A stretch of DNA of 64,000 nucleotides from contig QVOM02000112.1 in assembly GCA_003586115.2 (NCBI GenBank), positions 49,386,143-49,450,142 of the forward strand, read 5' to 3'. Made by a program: the position numbers and the translations under genes. Under the pieces are notes generated by a model. The model was not told where the DNA came from and made no database searches. It saw only the letters and a list, made by a program, of their open reading frames with translations. Origin of the DNA: Salvator merianae. Lineage: Eukaryota; Chordata; Lepidosauria; Squamata; Teiidae. Numbering within the stretch: the stretch's first letter is position 1; every line of letters starts with the position of its first letter. Shown here piece after piece: positions 1-10,620 of this stretch.

Positions 1-473
1 ACTAATTCAATTACCCCATTATTACAGGGGCAGAGTCTTAGATTTAAGGAAAGTACCTCAAATCTTTCCTTCAGCATAATGTCGGGTAGAACATGAGAAC
101 ATGTAGTCTTGCTTTTGTAAGGGCAATTCTGAGTTTGTTGGCCATTATATTTTTTAAGTAAGAAGGTGTCTGAAATGTGTAACAGAAGGAGAGACCAAGG
201 GTTACAAGGGAGCAGGGGCCTATGGCTTTGCTAATTAACTCTTATGCTGTATTATTTCTTAATCTTTGCTTAATCAGCACAGTGGCTGACTTCAGGCCCA
301 GTTGAAATAGAAAGTTGGGGCAGAGTCCAAGATGGGAAAGCATACAAGATACCATTTTTGACCACTTACTAGCATTGTTGTTGTGTGACAAATAAAGTAA
401 TAGTTTGTTTGCATTTTTAAATACATAAATCTTAAACCAGAAATGTAGTGCTGGAAACCAAACTTGCAGACAC
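1..473. other. Non-coding stretch, nothing recognised
   Basis: I see no exon, RNA gene or recognisable repeat here. The short open frame on the - strand at 242-475 has no family resemblance. The stretch is presumably KDM6A intron or upstream flank. Confidence 0.4.
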
Positions 474-577
474 AACTCCTCTAGTCGTGGGAATATCGTT
501 TGTTAATAGAGCTTCCTTGGTGCCTAACTCCTCTAGTCGTGGGAATATCGTTTGTTAATAGAGCTTCCTTGGTGTGT
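474..577. repeat. Two-copy tandem duplication, 52-base unit
   Basis: A unit beginning AACTCCTCTAGTCGTGGGAA occurs at 474-525 and again at 526-577. The copies are almost identical, differing only in the last few bases (TGCCT versus TGTGTCT). The near identity suggests a recent local duplication. The unit does not match a repeat family that I recognise. Confidence 0.9.
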
Positions 578-609
578 CTAACTTGGAGGATGGAACTGGT
601 ATACAAAGC

Positions 610-1310
610 TTTGATAAGAAGAAAGGTTTTCTAGTTTCCACCAAAGAATTGATCTAGAAACGCAATGAGGTTCATCAAGGCTGCATACAATTTCTCCATA
701 TTGAGTCTAGTGTATTTCTCCACTAAGTGTACCAGGGTCAAGCAGTGGTCCCAGGTGGAGTGGCCATGTCTGAAAGCTGCTTGAACTGGAGATAGCAATT
801 TGTTTGACTTCAAGTGATCCACTAGTTTGTCATTTAGAGATCTAGCATACAATTTCCTATAACAAAAGGCTTATTGGCCTGTAACTGGAAGGAATATTCT
901 TCTTGCCTTTTATGAAAATGAGAACTCTATATTTCTGTTCCAACTTACTGGGATTTCACCTGATGAATTTTTTTCTGTGAACAAGACCACAAGCAGTAAT
1001 GCCCACCAATCCAAATTGTGTTTGATGAACTCAATTGGTATGTTATCCCACCCCTCAGCTTTGCCAAATTCAACTTTTTGGACCAATTTGTACATTTCAG
1101 AAGTGGTAAGAAGTTTCCAGCTGGGTAACTCTGGAGAGTTCTTGTCACTTTGGTCCTGCTCTAGGGAAGATCGATTGTCTTGTTCAGTAAAAATAGCTTT
1201 AGAATAGTCCTCCCAAGTGATAGCAGAAATGCACGGTATATGTGGAGAAAGAGTGGAATTTGCACCAGAAACTATTTTCTAAAACATTTTAGAGTCTTTC
1301 TTGCGTGAAG
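610..1310 (-). mobile_element. Non-LTR retrotransposon remnant, reverse transcriptase start (R4/Dong-like)
   Basis: On the - strand, broken frames read FGKAEGWDNIPIEFIKHNLD (around 1095-1010) and then LYARSLNDKLVDHLKSNKLL with SPVQAAFRHGHSTWDHCLTL (around 850-720). This is the usual order at the start of a LINE reverse transcriptase: a 'GKA.G.D.IP.E' block, then 'L..RL...L....L.P.QAGFR.G.ST.D'. The part carrying the catalytic YxDD box is missing and the frames are interrupted, so the copy is dead. Assignment to the R4/Dong clade rests on the wording of these motifs and is less sure than the LINE call itself. Confidence 0.65.
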
Positions 1311-1319
1311 CCATCACTA

Positions 1320-1371
1320 TATTGTTCCACATCTCTAGATTTTTTATTTTTTATTTTTTTTTATTTTTTTG
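1320..1371. repeat. T-rich low-complexity tract
   Basis: A run of T broken by single A bases (TTTTTTATTTTTTATTTTTT pattern). It may be the poly(A) tail of a - strand retroposon next to the LINE remnant, but I cannot assign the parent. Confidence 0.6.
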
Positions 1372-1764
1372 CAGTTAGCATGCAGCATTTATGAAACCAG
1401 GGTGCCTTGCCTTGAGATAGCAGAACATCCATCAATAACAATCCCTAATGCATATGCTTATGATTTACACTAAACTAGCTTCCCAAAGCTACCGGCAGGT
1501 CTATAGCCAGGCTGTTACCATGAGCAGATGGCAAGTACTTAATGAAGAAAATAACTGTGAAGAATAAACTGGAATCTATGTTTAAATGCATAAATACTGT
1601 ATCTTTCCAAACCTGTGAAGTATAGGACAGCTAAACAAGCTGTGAAAATCTTCCAACACTTCCTTCGCTGTCTTCTAACAGCCACAAAATTGGAAATGGA
1701 GGGAAGTGCAGGGAGTTTATATGATCATTTCTGTTTTAAGAAATCTATTTTTCTTGTCAGGATC

Positions 1765-1814
1765 ATTTCATATTATAGACAGACTTCATATGAAGTCTGT
1801 CTATAATATGAAAT
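1765..1814. repeat. 50-base perfect palindrome
   Basis: The left arm at 1765-1789 (ATTTCATATTATAGACAGAC then TTCAT) is the exact reverse complement of the right arm at 1790-1814, with no spacer. One mismatch outward, pairing resumes for four more bases on each side (1760-1763 with 1816-1819). It could be a foldback end of a small DNA transposon or the result of a palindromic duplication. No coding role is visible. Confidence 0.95.
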
Positions 1815-2429
1815 TATCCCAGTGATAATTATACATATTTGAAATAGCCCAGGCAGCTCTATTTCTTCATAATACATGTATCCAAAACAAAACAAAACAA
1901 AAAGCGTTGTGAGCAACCTGAATTGGAGCCTAGATGCAGCACTGATTTGGACAAGGGCCAGTAAACTGAGGATGAATGGACAAGATTGAGGCAGCCTCCA
2001 CACGCAAGATAAAACCTGCAACTCTCTCGTCACTACATTGGAAATCCCAGACATACCCAATGTAGTGCTGATTGCAATGTACAAAAAAAGTGTTACAATG
2101 CTATTATGGGAAATCCAACAACTACTCCAGGTTCCCCATAATAGCCCTGTTTATCTGTGCATAAGAGGGCCCAAGAGGGACTCCAAAAGTCAGCCAAACT
2201 CACGAGAACCAACAAGAGGGAGGGGGTGGCCACTTGGCTGGCTTCCAGTAGTTCCTCTTGAGCTTATCACATATGCTGCAAAACAGATGCGAAGGTAAGC
2301 AGGGGTTTGCTGCAGATCTTGTTTAGATCCTGTGTTCCCTCTTGCCATCTGGAGGAAGCCTGAAACTCTGTGGGAAGAATATCCTCAGTTTTGGGAATTG
2401 AGGGGTGGCCTGATCTTTGTGGGGTTGCC

Positions 2430-2900
2430 CTGTCTCAGGAGGAAGAAGTATGTAGTTTTGAGGTGCTCCCAGAGTCATTATTGTCACTGGTAACCCAAGC
2501 AACCTCTGAGGCTAGAAGTGTCTGTTATCGGCTACAACTGGTGTACCAGCTTCATCCCTATCCAGCCAGGAATAACCTTTTCCATTCTGATCCATGTATT
2601 TGATAACCTTATGTTTAGATGTGTACCTCTGTGTGGGGCTAGTGCAAAGGTGGACGGATTCTGAGTGGGAAGTGTTGTCATGCATGAACTATGCCTATGC
2701 TTAAGCAACTCCACTAATTGCTAATTAGCTACAGGGTCAAATTCATGGTGTTGTCCTTACGATAAGAAGGGACCATGATGTTTAATATATCATCTTCTCC
2801 ATTCTAGACCTGTAAGATCCCTGATATCATTTGGGGAAGTCTGTTGCAGGTACCATAAATTAGTGAGTGCCATTCTTCAGTGAACTACATCCACTCCCTC
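2430..2900 (+). mobile_element. L2 LINE fragment (3' part of ORF2 and tail, decayed)
   Basis: The + strand frame contains VCSFEVLPESLLSLVTQATS followed by a stretch reading RLQLVYQLHPYPARNN. This corresponds to the L2 block 'LGVLLDS.L.LE.QV..VAR.AF.QLRLVYQLRPYL...NL'. Further on, weaker matches to the 'YRVQFKVL' and 'RPVRSL' blocks occur in shifted frames. Many stops and shifts show an old copy. The ends are approximate. Confidence 0.65.
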
Positions 2901-2916
2901 TCTGTGTTGAAACTCA

Positions 2917-3107
2917 GGCTGTGTTCAGACATAACGAAAGGGGTGACACGGAGGCGTCTCATCGAGACAATGTGTGGCACCCGTGTTCCCAAGTCTTCTC
3001 TAATCCACCTTTTCTAGCATAGAGAAAGGGGAGGTGCAGACTGGTTTGTGAACAATCCCACCTCGAAGCTCAGAGATGCTTTTTTGTGTGTGTGTCTGAT
3101 CACAGCT
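2917..3107. mobile_element. Small non-autonomous DNA transposon (hAT-like MITE)
   Basis: The left end GGCTGTGTTCAGACAT (2917-2932) is matched at the right by TGTCTGATCACAGC, whose reverse complement is GCTGTGATCAGACA. The terminal inverted repeats are therefore about 14 bases with one mismatch, around a body of about 160 bases without an open frame. The termini resemble those of the element at 24439-24560 (GGCTGCATTCAGACAT when reversed), which suggests one family. A clean target duplication is not visible, so the superfamily call is tentative. Confidence 0.5.
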
Positions 3108-3419
3108 TCATTATTTATAATGCTCTCCCTTTTAATGTTTGTGAGGTACCTACTATTGCCTTGCTTTAAATCCCTGTTTGGGGCTAGCTAGAGTGTTGTG
3201 ATTGGTCTGCCAGATTAGGGACATGTGCAGTAGAAGCCATTTATGTTACCCCAGCTGAATTCTGTGTTACTTGCTATACATCTTGCTAGATATTACTTGC
3301 TATACATCATCTAATTATGTCCCCCAGACAATTCATTTTCCAAGTTCAGTTTATTTGTTTAATCAAGGTTACTGCAAGTAAACAAAAAACACATCATCTT
3401 CTCAAATGTCTGAAAGACA

Positions 3420-4411
3420 TTTTTGTACTCAGCCCTGACAAGACGGAATGGCTGTGGGTGTTACCTCCCAAGGACTCGGCCATCTGTCCATCCATTACTT
3501 TGGGGGGGGGGGAATTGTTGACCTCCTCAGAGAAGGTCCGTAACCTGGGTGTGCTCCTTGATCCGCAGCTGACTTTGGAACATCATCTGTCGGCTGTGGC
3601 GAGGGGAGCATTTGCCCAGGTTCGGTTAGTCCATCAGTTACGGTCTTATTTGGATAGGGAGTCCCTCCTTACAGTTGCTCATGCCCTCATCACCTCGAGG
3701 ATCGACTACTGCAATGCTCTCTACATGGGGCTACCTTTGAAGAGTGTCCGGAGACTGCAGGTAGTCCAAAATGCAGACGCGCGAGCTGTCTCTGGCTTGC
3801 CTAGATATGCCAGTGTCTCTCCAACACTCCGCGAGCTGCATTGGCTGCCGGTTAGTCTCCGTACCCAATTCAAAGTGTTGGTAGTTACCTATAAAGCCCT
3901 ACATGGCTTAGGACCAGGTTACTTATGGGACCGTCTCCTGCCTCATGTATCCCAGCGGCCGGTCAGGAGCCACAGAGTTGGCCTTCTCCAGGTCCTGTCA
4001 GCCAATCAGTGTCGGCTGGCGGGCCCCAGGGGAAGGGCCTTCTCTGTGGCGGCTCCGACCCTGTGGAACCAGCTCCCCCTAGAGATCCGTACTGCCCCTA
4101 CTCTCCTGGCCTTTCGGAAGATCTTAAAAACACACCTTTGTTGGCAGGCCTGGGGTCACTGAATTTGATGCTCCACTTGATTGGTAGGATGACTGTGTAG
4201 TGTGAATGTTAGTTAGGAATGTATGTTAGGTTTGGGGTTTTAGATAGATTTTAAATTGTAATTTTAGATGGTTTGCTAATTGCAATTTTAGATGGGTTTT
4301 AAATTGGACAAGATTGGATTATTTTATTATTATTATGTGTATTTATATGTTGTAAGCTGCCCCGAGTCTTCGGAGAGGGGCGGCATACAAATCCAATAAA
4401 TAAATAAATAA
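3420..4411 (+). mobile_element. L2 LINE 3' end with a long open reverse-transcriptase tail
   Basis: An open frame at 3317-4162 (281 codons) carries, from about 3435, the C-terminal part of L2 ORF2. It includes the thumb and late blocks VRNLGVLLDPQLTLEHHLSA, LITSRIDYCNALYMGLP, LRELHWLPVSLRTQFKVL and APTLWNQLPLEIRTAPTLL. The ATG at 3317 is only the first one upstream and is not the element's own start. After the stop comes the untranslated tail, with GTAAGCTGCCCCGAGT near 4351, ending in AATAAATAAATAAATAA at about 4395-4411. The copy is 5'-truncated and lacks endonuclease and catalytic palm. It is less damaged than the other L2 pieces here and contains an 11-G run at 3502-3512. Confidence 0.9.
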
Positions 4412-4438
4412 ATACTACGGCACATGTGCCGTAGTATT
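4411..4438. repeat. 28-base perfect palindrome at the L2 tail end
   Basis: AATACTACGGCACA (4411-4424) is followed directly by its exact reverse complement TGTGCCGTAGTATT (4425-4438). It starts exactly where the AATA tail of the preceding L2 copy ends. It could be an insertion-site rearrangement or a separate small foldback. Confidence 0.95.
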
Positions 4439-4439
4439 A

Positions 4440-4739
4440 TCTAGACAAATCCTGCTTCTCCAAGCCTCACCAGTCTCGACCTGGAATTAAATCCTACATC
4501 TAGTGACAGACTAAGATAGCAATCTGTCACTCACTTGAATGTGACTAAGAAAATGACACATTCTTCCTCTATAAGATATTTTGGCCATATGAATAAGCTT
4601 AACAAAAGCAAGATAGACAAAATTTCATTAAGGCTGAAACCTGATGTTGCTGATAAAAAGGATAGAAAACCATGAGAATGGAATCATAACTAGTAAAACT
4701 AAACTTGGACCCTAAAATCTGGAGTGTCTACTCCTAGAC
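4440..4739. other. Non-coding stretch, nothing recognised
   Basis: No exon or repeat family could be recognised. There is a small hairpin GTGACAGA (4502-4509) / TCTGTCAC (4522-4529), which is not interpreted. Confidence 0.35.
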
Positions 4740-5075
4740 CTGCCTTATTGTGAAGGTCAGTAAGATAAGTTGTTTTTATAATTCTGCCATCCTCTTTCAG
4801 ACATTTGAGGTCTGGGTTGTTCATCATATTAGCTCCTAAATTGTGGAATAGCCACCCCTCTGAGATATACCCAAATTTTATATGCCTTTTCAGGCTTTGT
4901 TCATTGAAGGTCCTTCCTCGTGTTGTTCTGTAGTTTGGAGATGAGGGTTGCTTTTCTTCCGAATTTATTATTTTATTGACTGTGTTTTAACTTGTGGTTT
5001 TATTGTGTTTTGTCTTTTTTAATTTACTTTATGACGTGCCCTGAAATCCTTGGGTAAAAAGCACAATTTTTAAAA
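4740..5075 (+). mobile_element. Decayed L2 LINE 3' tail
   Basis: The + strand reads LLKLWNSHPSEI near 4840, matching the 'APRLWNSLPPEIR' block near the end of L2-type ORF2. It is followed by 'FRLCSLKVLP'-like residues and a 3' untranslated tail containing GCCCTGAAATCCTTGGGT (about 5038-5055), the decayed form of the L2 'GCCCTGGGACCTT.GG.' tail. Short and shifted; ends are approximate. Confidence 0.5.
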
Positions 5076-6171
5076 AAATTGTATGAACAGGTGGGAGAGA
5101 AAGAAAGAATATGTCCTAACTGACCTTAACATCGGAGAAGTTGTGCACTGCTTGGTGTATTCCAGGGTTTCTCAAACTCTTTGAGGTATTGTCATGCTAG
5201 AATTCTGCATTTTTTCATCAGTTCTCCATACCATAGATGCATTCTAATGTTAAGGGTAGGAAATGTAGAAAAATTCTGGACAGGCCCTTCATTGGGGGAA
5301 GGGTGTAAGGAAGGGTTCCTTGACAAGGTGCTAGTGGAATCTAAGGATAAGAAGCTGGTCATGCCCTCTGCAAAGCTCAAGGAGTGCAAGTCCTTTTGGA
5401 AGCCATTTAAGTTCAGGATGTCCAGGCTTTTTGGGTATTGGAGCCCTTTTTCAGAGAGGCATGGTTCAGTCCTATTGTTACTTAGGCAAAGGAAGAGGGA
5501 GGGGTTTCATTGTCCATATAGGGGAAGCCCTACCCCTTCCAGTTCTCAGTTCTTCCTTGGCTTTCACTGAAGCAGCACAAGGAGGTTGTGGAGGAGGTAG
5601 AAATTCTTTTACTTTTTCTTCATTTTTGGTTCTGGTGCCTTTGCATAGTGGGAAATCCATGTGAGGCTTGCCCTTGAGGCTTTTTTCTGTTTTCCTTGGC
5701 TTAAATGACTGAGGTGGCCTCAACAGCCACATGAATGCTGAACCTAGTGGCAGCAGGCAGCGGTGGTGACTGGGCAAGGGTGCTTCAACCCTGATCTTGC
5801 TGGTGGGTGGAAAGCTCCCAGGGTGTAGCCAGGCTGTGATTTCTGTTGCATGCCAGTAGCAAGGTGAGCTCCAAGGCACAGAGGCCGAGGCAGGGCCTAG
5901 ATCAGAGCAGTGTGAAGGGGTGACTTGGACTAGCACCCAGAGTTGACGGCCCAGAGGAGAACGGCCTTCCACTAGCCACCATGAATGATGGGCCTGGCAA
6001 CACACACACGTGTGTATATTTGGGGGCAGTTATGAAACTCTCAAGCTTACAGTAGTGGAGAGCTCAGCTGCTAAGGGAACATATATGCATCAATTTTGGA
6101 GTTGTGGGGAGGTGCAGTAATTTTGAGAGAGGATTCAAGAGGAGCTACAGCAAATTATACAAATAGAATCA
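5076..6171. other. Unassigned stretch with chance open frames
   Basis: Overlapping open frames occur on both strands (the largest on the - strand at 5478-6005, 175 codons). None shows a domain, a conserved motif or a splice pattern, and the translations look like chance frames in a locally GC-richer stretch. This could be an unrecognised interspersed repeat. Confidence 0.4.
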
Positions 6172-6480
6172 ATGCCAATTTTTTTGACTAAGATTTATTT
6201 GGTGCATTGTTATAGAGATTTAAGGTTGAAGGAGTTTTGTCTGGAACAATTAATACTAACAGCATGGTCAGTTATTGTGTATGAGTGGAAGGAGAGTGCC
6301 AAATGGACACTGGAGAAATGGAGATACTATTTACTAGATGCAGTGAGGTTTCAAATATTAAGTAGGAATAGATTAAGGATAGAAGGGCAAACAGTAGATG
6401 GAAATCTGAGAGGAAAATGTTTTATTTGTAATTTGTTTCGATTTTATAAAAAAGTAAAAAACAAAACAAAAAACCACCTG
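6172..6480 (+). mobile_element. Possible L1 3' ORF2 remnant
   Basis: The + strand frame reads LEQLILTAWSVIVYEWKESA then KWTLEKWRYYLLDAVRF. This resembles the last block of L1 ORF2 ('..AAR..IA..WK....P....W...'). The match is short, and the rest of the element is missing. It could be chance. Confidence 0.3.
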
Positions 6481-8283
6481 CTGCCTGGATGCCACGGCCA
6501 TTAATAGCAGTACACGGCAATGGCAATGGCTGTCAAACTGGAAAGTGGGAGTGAGCACATAGCATCGCTTTCTCCAGTCATTCAGGAACCCAGAGAAGCC
6601 GAATTGGAGGAGGCAGCAGACCCCGATTTGGAGTGGCAGCAAAGCCAGGTCCAAGAAGTACAAACTAAAGGCGGCAGCAAAAAAGAAGGTTCCCTTGGAC
6701 AGGCTAGCTGGCAGATCAGGTGCTTGGGGCTCTTTGCAAGAGCAGATGTGGACAAGTCAAAGGTTCTGGCTTCCTTTATGGCTTCCTTTATTTCCTTGCC
6801 CCCTGAGCTGGCCATCCCCTCTTCTCAAGAGGAGTGCCTTCCCGTAATGCACTTCTTTTAATCTAGGTTGGATTTAGCACCTTTCCTAAAATTTATCAGG
6901 TCCCCATTTCCATGCTTTGTGCCTTTCCCTGGTGCTGGAGACTCTGCTTCAGGCCAGGGTGGTTGAACTGGTTTTCTGTGATGAGTGTGGGCAGGGAGTC
7001 TGTGCACCTTCCTGGTGCCCAAAAAAGAGCCTCTCATCAGATAAGAATAGCTATGCTATAGCTGTGAGTTTGTCAGCAGTACTTAACTTTGCATAAGCTT
7101 TGAAGAACAGGAACAATTTTACCTGACAGAGTTCGCAACAGGAAATCTCCGAAAGGAAGAGCGTTTGATAATCAATAGTAGTGGTAGTGTTACCACCAAG
7201 GAGGCATTATGTTTTGTTGCCAGCCTCTAAATTAAAATCAGAGAGGGATCCTTGAGAAGAACCTCATTGCTATGAAGAACATATGGAGGTACTGTATGTT
7301 TTGCCATATAAGACCTACATTTTTTAAAAAATAATTTCTCCTCAAATCACCTCTTGTCTTGTTTTGAATTTATTTTTCCTTAATATTCATTGGCAAATTA
7401 TAGGTGTGTCTTATACTCCAGTACATCTTGTATGCTATGAAATATAATAAATGCCTTGTAGTCCTGAACCATGCAATGTTTTATTACTCAGTGATATGAT
7501 AAAGAGCACAAAAAACCTAACAAAAATGTGTGGTTGTGTGGGAACTCAGTAGAGAGGTGAGAAAATCAGGACCAAACATACAAATTACTGTATGTGCATC
7601 AATAAAAATAATAAACTGAATCAATATAAAATAATTTATTAAATACTTTGTTACATAAATGCAACCAATGTGAACATATAGATTGATAACGAGAACATAC
7701 AAAGTGTCAAAAATGTAAATATTGTCACCAAGGAGGTAAATATTATTTTTCTGAGTCTTTGGTAAATAACTTCATATTCCATAAGATGTTTTTCAGTTCT
7801 CTTGGTCAGCAGAGAGTAAACGTCTTGTTCATTTATGTCAAAATAGATAATCTTCAATCTCCAAGCACTAAATGGATGATCTCAAGTGGAAATACATGTT
7901 TCTTGTGTGGAAAAAGAATTTTTTTCTTCACCCAAATATTTTCATTCTTTTATCTTTAAAAAATAAGTTTGTGAAGCTGAATTACAACATGATCTAGTCA
8001 GAAGTAATAAAAGATGGAAGGTTTACTTTAACCTTCCAGTCTTCTTTCGTGGCAGTCAAAACAAAACCTGCTGCTGGAGATATGATCCAAAATTCCCATC
8101 TATTGCAACTAGTCCAGTTACATTAACTGAGACTGTTAAGAGATATGTTTTTTTTAAAAAAATAAAAATTATTAGAATTTTTTTTAGTGTAGTATATATA
8201 TAAATATTGGCAGACTTTTGTATGAAACAAAGATTTTCCAGGTAGTGGGTTTGTTTCAGTACATTTGGAGGTAATTAAGTATG
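6481..8283. other. Non-coding stretch, nothing firmly recognised
   Basis: An open frame at 6520-6861 (+, 113 codons) has no recognisable domain. The part from 7300 on is A+T-rich with no exon signature. I found no structural RNA. Confidence 0.4.
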
Positions 8284-8715
8284 TTAGGGCCTTTCTGCAT
8301 TCATCATGTCTTGTTCTGGGCCTGCTGGTTCAGAACAGGGGTCCAGCCACTTGCCACACCAACCCAAAGCTCTCACATGCTTTGGGGTTGACCTCTGAAA
8401 GTTCCTAGCCTCCGAGCCACTGAGGGATCCATTTGGGCTGCGCATTTTGGTACACTGCTGAAATGGCTTCCCTGGTAGTCCCAAACACCTTTGTGTTCTG
8501 GATCAGGGCCCACTGGTAGAGATGTTTAAACAGGTCTACTGGTGATCTGGATCAAGGGTCCCTTGATCTGAATCATGCTCCATCGTTTGCGGATGGAACG
8601 TACCAAAAGTGGGTGGGGCTTCACAGATCCTAACTAACTTGCAGACTGACGAGGCTCAGAAGCCGACTACAAGAGCTCCTATTATGGATTAATTGTAAGT
8701 GCAGAAAGGCTCTTA
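8284..8715. mobile_element. Non-autonomous PIF/Harbinger-type MITE with TTA target duplication
   Basis: The element spans 8287-8712. The left end GGGCCTTTCTGCATTC and the right end (reverse-complemented) GAGCCTTTCTGCACTT form terminal inverted repeats matching at 13 of the first 15 bases. TTA is present directly outside both ends (8284-8286 and 8713-8715), which is the three-base duplication made by PIF/Harbinger transposases. The 426-base body has no transposase frame, so it would have moved with enzyme supplied by another copy. The - strand open frame at 8284-8484 lies inside it and is spurious. Confidence 0.75.
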
Positions 8716-10149
8716 ATTTCTAGAAATGGAATTTTATTGCAGTAGTTTTAGTCACTAATTATAATGGTCTTCAATAGAAGTGACTATAGCAGTTGATCAA
8801 AACTTATCTGCTTCAAAAATGTTTAAAGATAGAATAATAATCTATAAAACTAATTAATTTATTTTGCTTTTTGAAAGCAGTAATACATTTTTATTCAGGA
8901 TAGTGCCTGCAGCATGAAAGTTTCTGGCTGCTTCATTGAGAATTATGTTATAGGTGAATGGTATAGCTTTGAGTATATAATTGGCTTCCAGAAGGCCTTC
9001 AGTTCAGTCCTAAGCTTCTCTGGCTGAAAATATTGAATTGGATGTGAGGGAATAAGGCTTGGTACTCTGAGATCTTACAAAGCTTCTACTAGTTGAAGTT
9101 GATTATACTTGACTAGGTAAACAAGAAGTCTGAACTGATCTAAGGCAGCTTCATATATTCTCTGCCTTCTCCTTTGTATTTGGTACCTGTTTGAGAAACT
9201 TCCACTGCTCAGTGAAAATAACATATTTAGTATTAATTCCCTGCCAGCTCAAACACTATCAGTGTTAATTAAAATTGAGTCCTTCTTTATCCTCTTTGGA
9301 GTTCATCCATTTTTACTCTGAGTTGATATATCTGTATACCTAACTTGGTTATTATTTCTTACACTAGGGCTTTTATAAACTTTTATGGATAATAACCACA
9401 AGACTGTAGAATACATCTGTGAAAAAAGGAGGTTATTTGTTTGATAATAACTTTGTAGAAATTACTGTTGAAAAACTTCTGAGGATTTATCTGAAGATTT
9501 GTGTAGTGCCAATAATATCATTGCTAGTGATTGATAGATACATGATTTTCTACAGTTGAGAGATTTGGTGATTCAAAAATTAGGCAATATTAGGAGGACC
9601 CATTTCATTAGATTTCTTCTGTGTATGTGGATGGGCATGCGTGTATGTGGGCCTTTTATCATGACTCTTGCAAAACTTTCTCTTCTTTGCTTTCCCTTTT
9701 TTCCTTCTCTCACCTGCCAGTTCTCCCATATTGTTCTTTTTTTCATTCTGTCCCTTTGCTTTCTAATCTAAGCTCCAGAAAGAAACTGATTTGAAAGTGC
9801 CTTTACCTTCTTCCTTCAGTTCTAGGTATTTTTCAAAGAGCAGAAGGATAACCTCACACACCACAAAGGGAGGCAATGATTCTTAGATCCTTAAAGATCT
9901 TTTTCCCCAGTCAGGCGTGAGTCTGTGCTAGGTGAGGAGGAAGGGCTTTTCTTCCTCTGCGTGAGCATAAAAGCTGAATGAGTTCATTCAGCTGGAAAGG
10001 AGAGACAGATCACCCTGCCTCTGCCAAGTTGCCACACTCATCATAGTTTGTTCAGTAGAGATCACTTCTGGCAATCAATAAGATGTAAGAGTGATTTGGG
10101 GTTTCAAGAAATTTTATGACTTCAATTTTACTTTTATGCTTGTAACATT
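8716..10149. other. Non-coding stretch with a small hairpin
   Basis: No exon or repeat family was recognised. A perfect 9-base inverted repeat GCTGAATGA (9973-9981) / TCATTCAGC (9984-9992) with a two-base spacer is present. Confidence 0.4.
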
Positions 10150-10620
10150 TTATTCTCTATTCATTCATTCATTTATTTATTATTTGCATTTTTATCCTGC
10201 CCTATACCTGAAGGTCTCAGGGAGGGTAACAACATTAAAAACCAATATAAAATGAACATGCTAAAACAATTAACAGTGTCTGGAAATGGGGAAGAAAAGC
10301 TGTTTCCTTATTTAGCCAAAGGCCAGAGCAAAGAGATGTGCCTTCACTGCTTTCCTAAACATATAAAGTGAAGCATGATGCATGATGTATCTCAGGGGGG
10401 AGACTATTCCATAGTCTGGGAACCATTACTGAGAAGGCCCTATCCTGGGTTCCCACCCCTTTTACTACTGATGGTGGTGGTACAACCAGAAGGGTGTCCC
10501 CGACAGATCTTAAGGCATGGGCAGGTCGATATGTAAGAAGGCGTTCTTTTAGATATTTGTGGCCCAAGTCACTTAGGGCCTTATAAGTTAAGATTAATGA
10601 CTTCAATTGGGCTCGTTGAC
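10150..10620 (-). mobile_element. L2 LINE 3' end
   Basis: On the - strand the frame at 10606-10355 reads LTYKALSDLGHKYLKERLL then TYRPAHALRS, and later DRAFSVMVPRLWNSLPPEI. These are the final blocks of L2 ORF2. The tail, at the low-coordinate side, reads (in + sense) ATCCTGCCCTATACCTGAAG and ends in an ATTCATTCATTTATTTATT repeat, the A-rich terminal repeat of the family. It is 5'-truncated and directly abuts the L1 at 10621. Confidence 0.85.

Noticed and set aside
5478..6005. 175-codon open frame on the - strand, with overlapping + strand frames
   Set aside because: No domain, motif or splice pattern; the opposite strand is also open, as expected in a locally GC-rich stretch.
6520..6861. 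113-codon + strand open frame as a possible gene
   Set aside because: No family resemblance; upstream sequence gives no promoter or splice context; the composition is that of chance translation.
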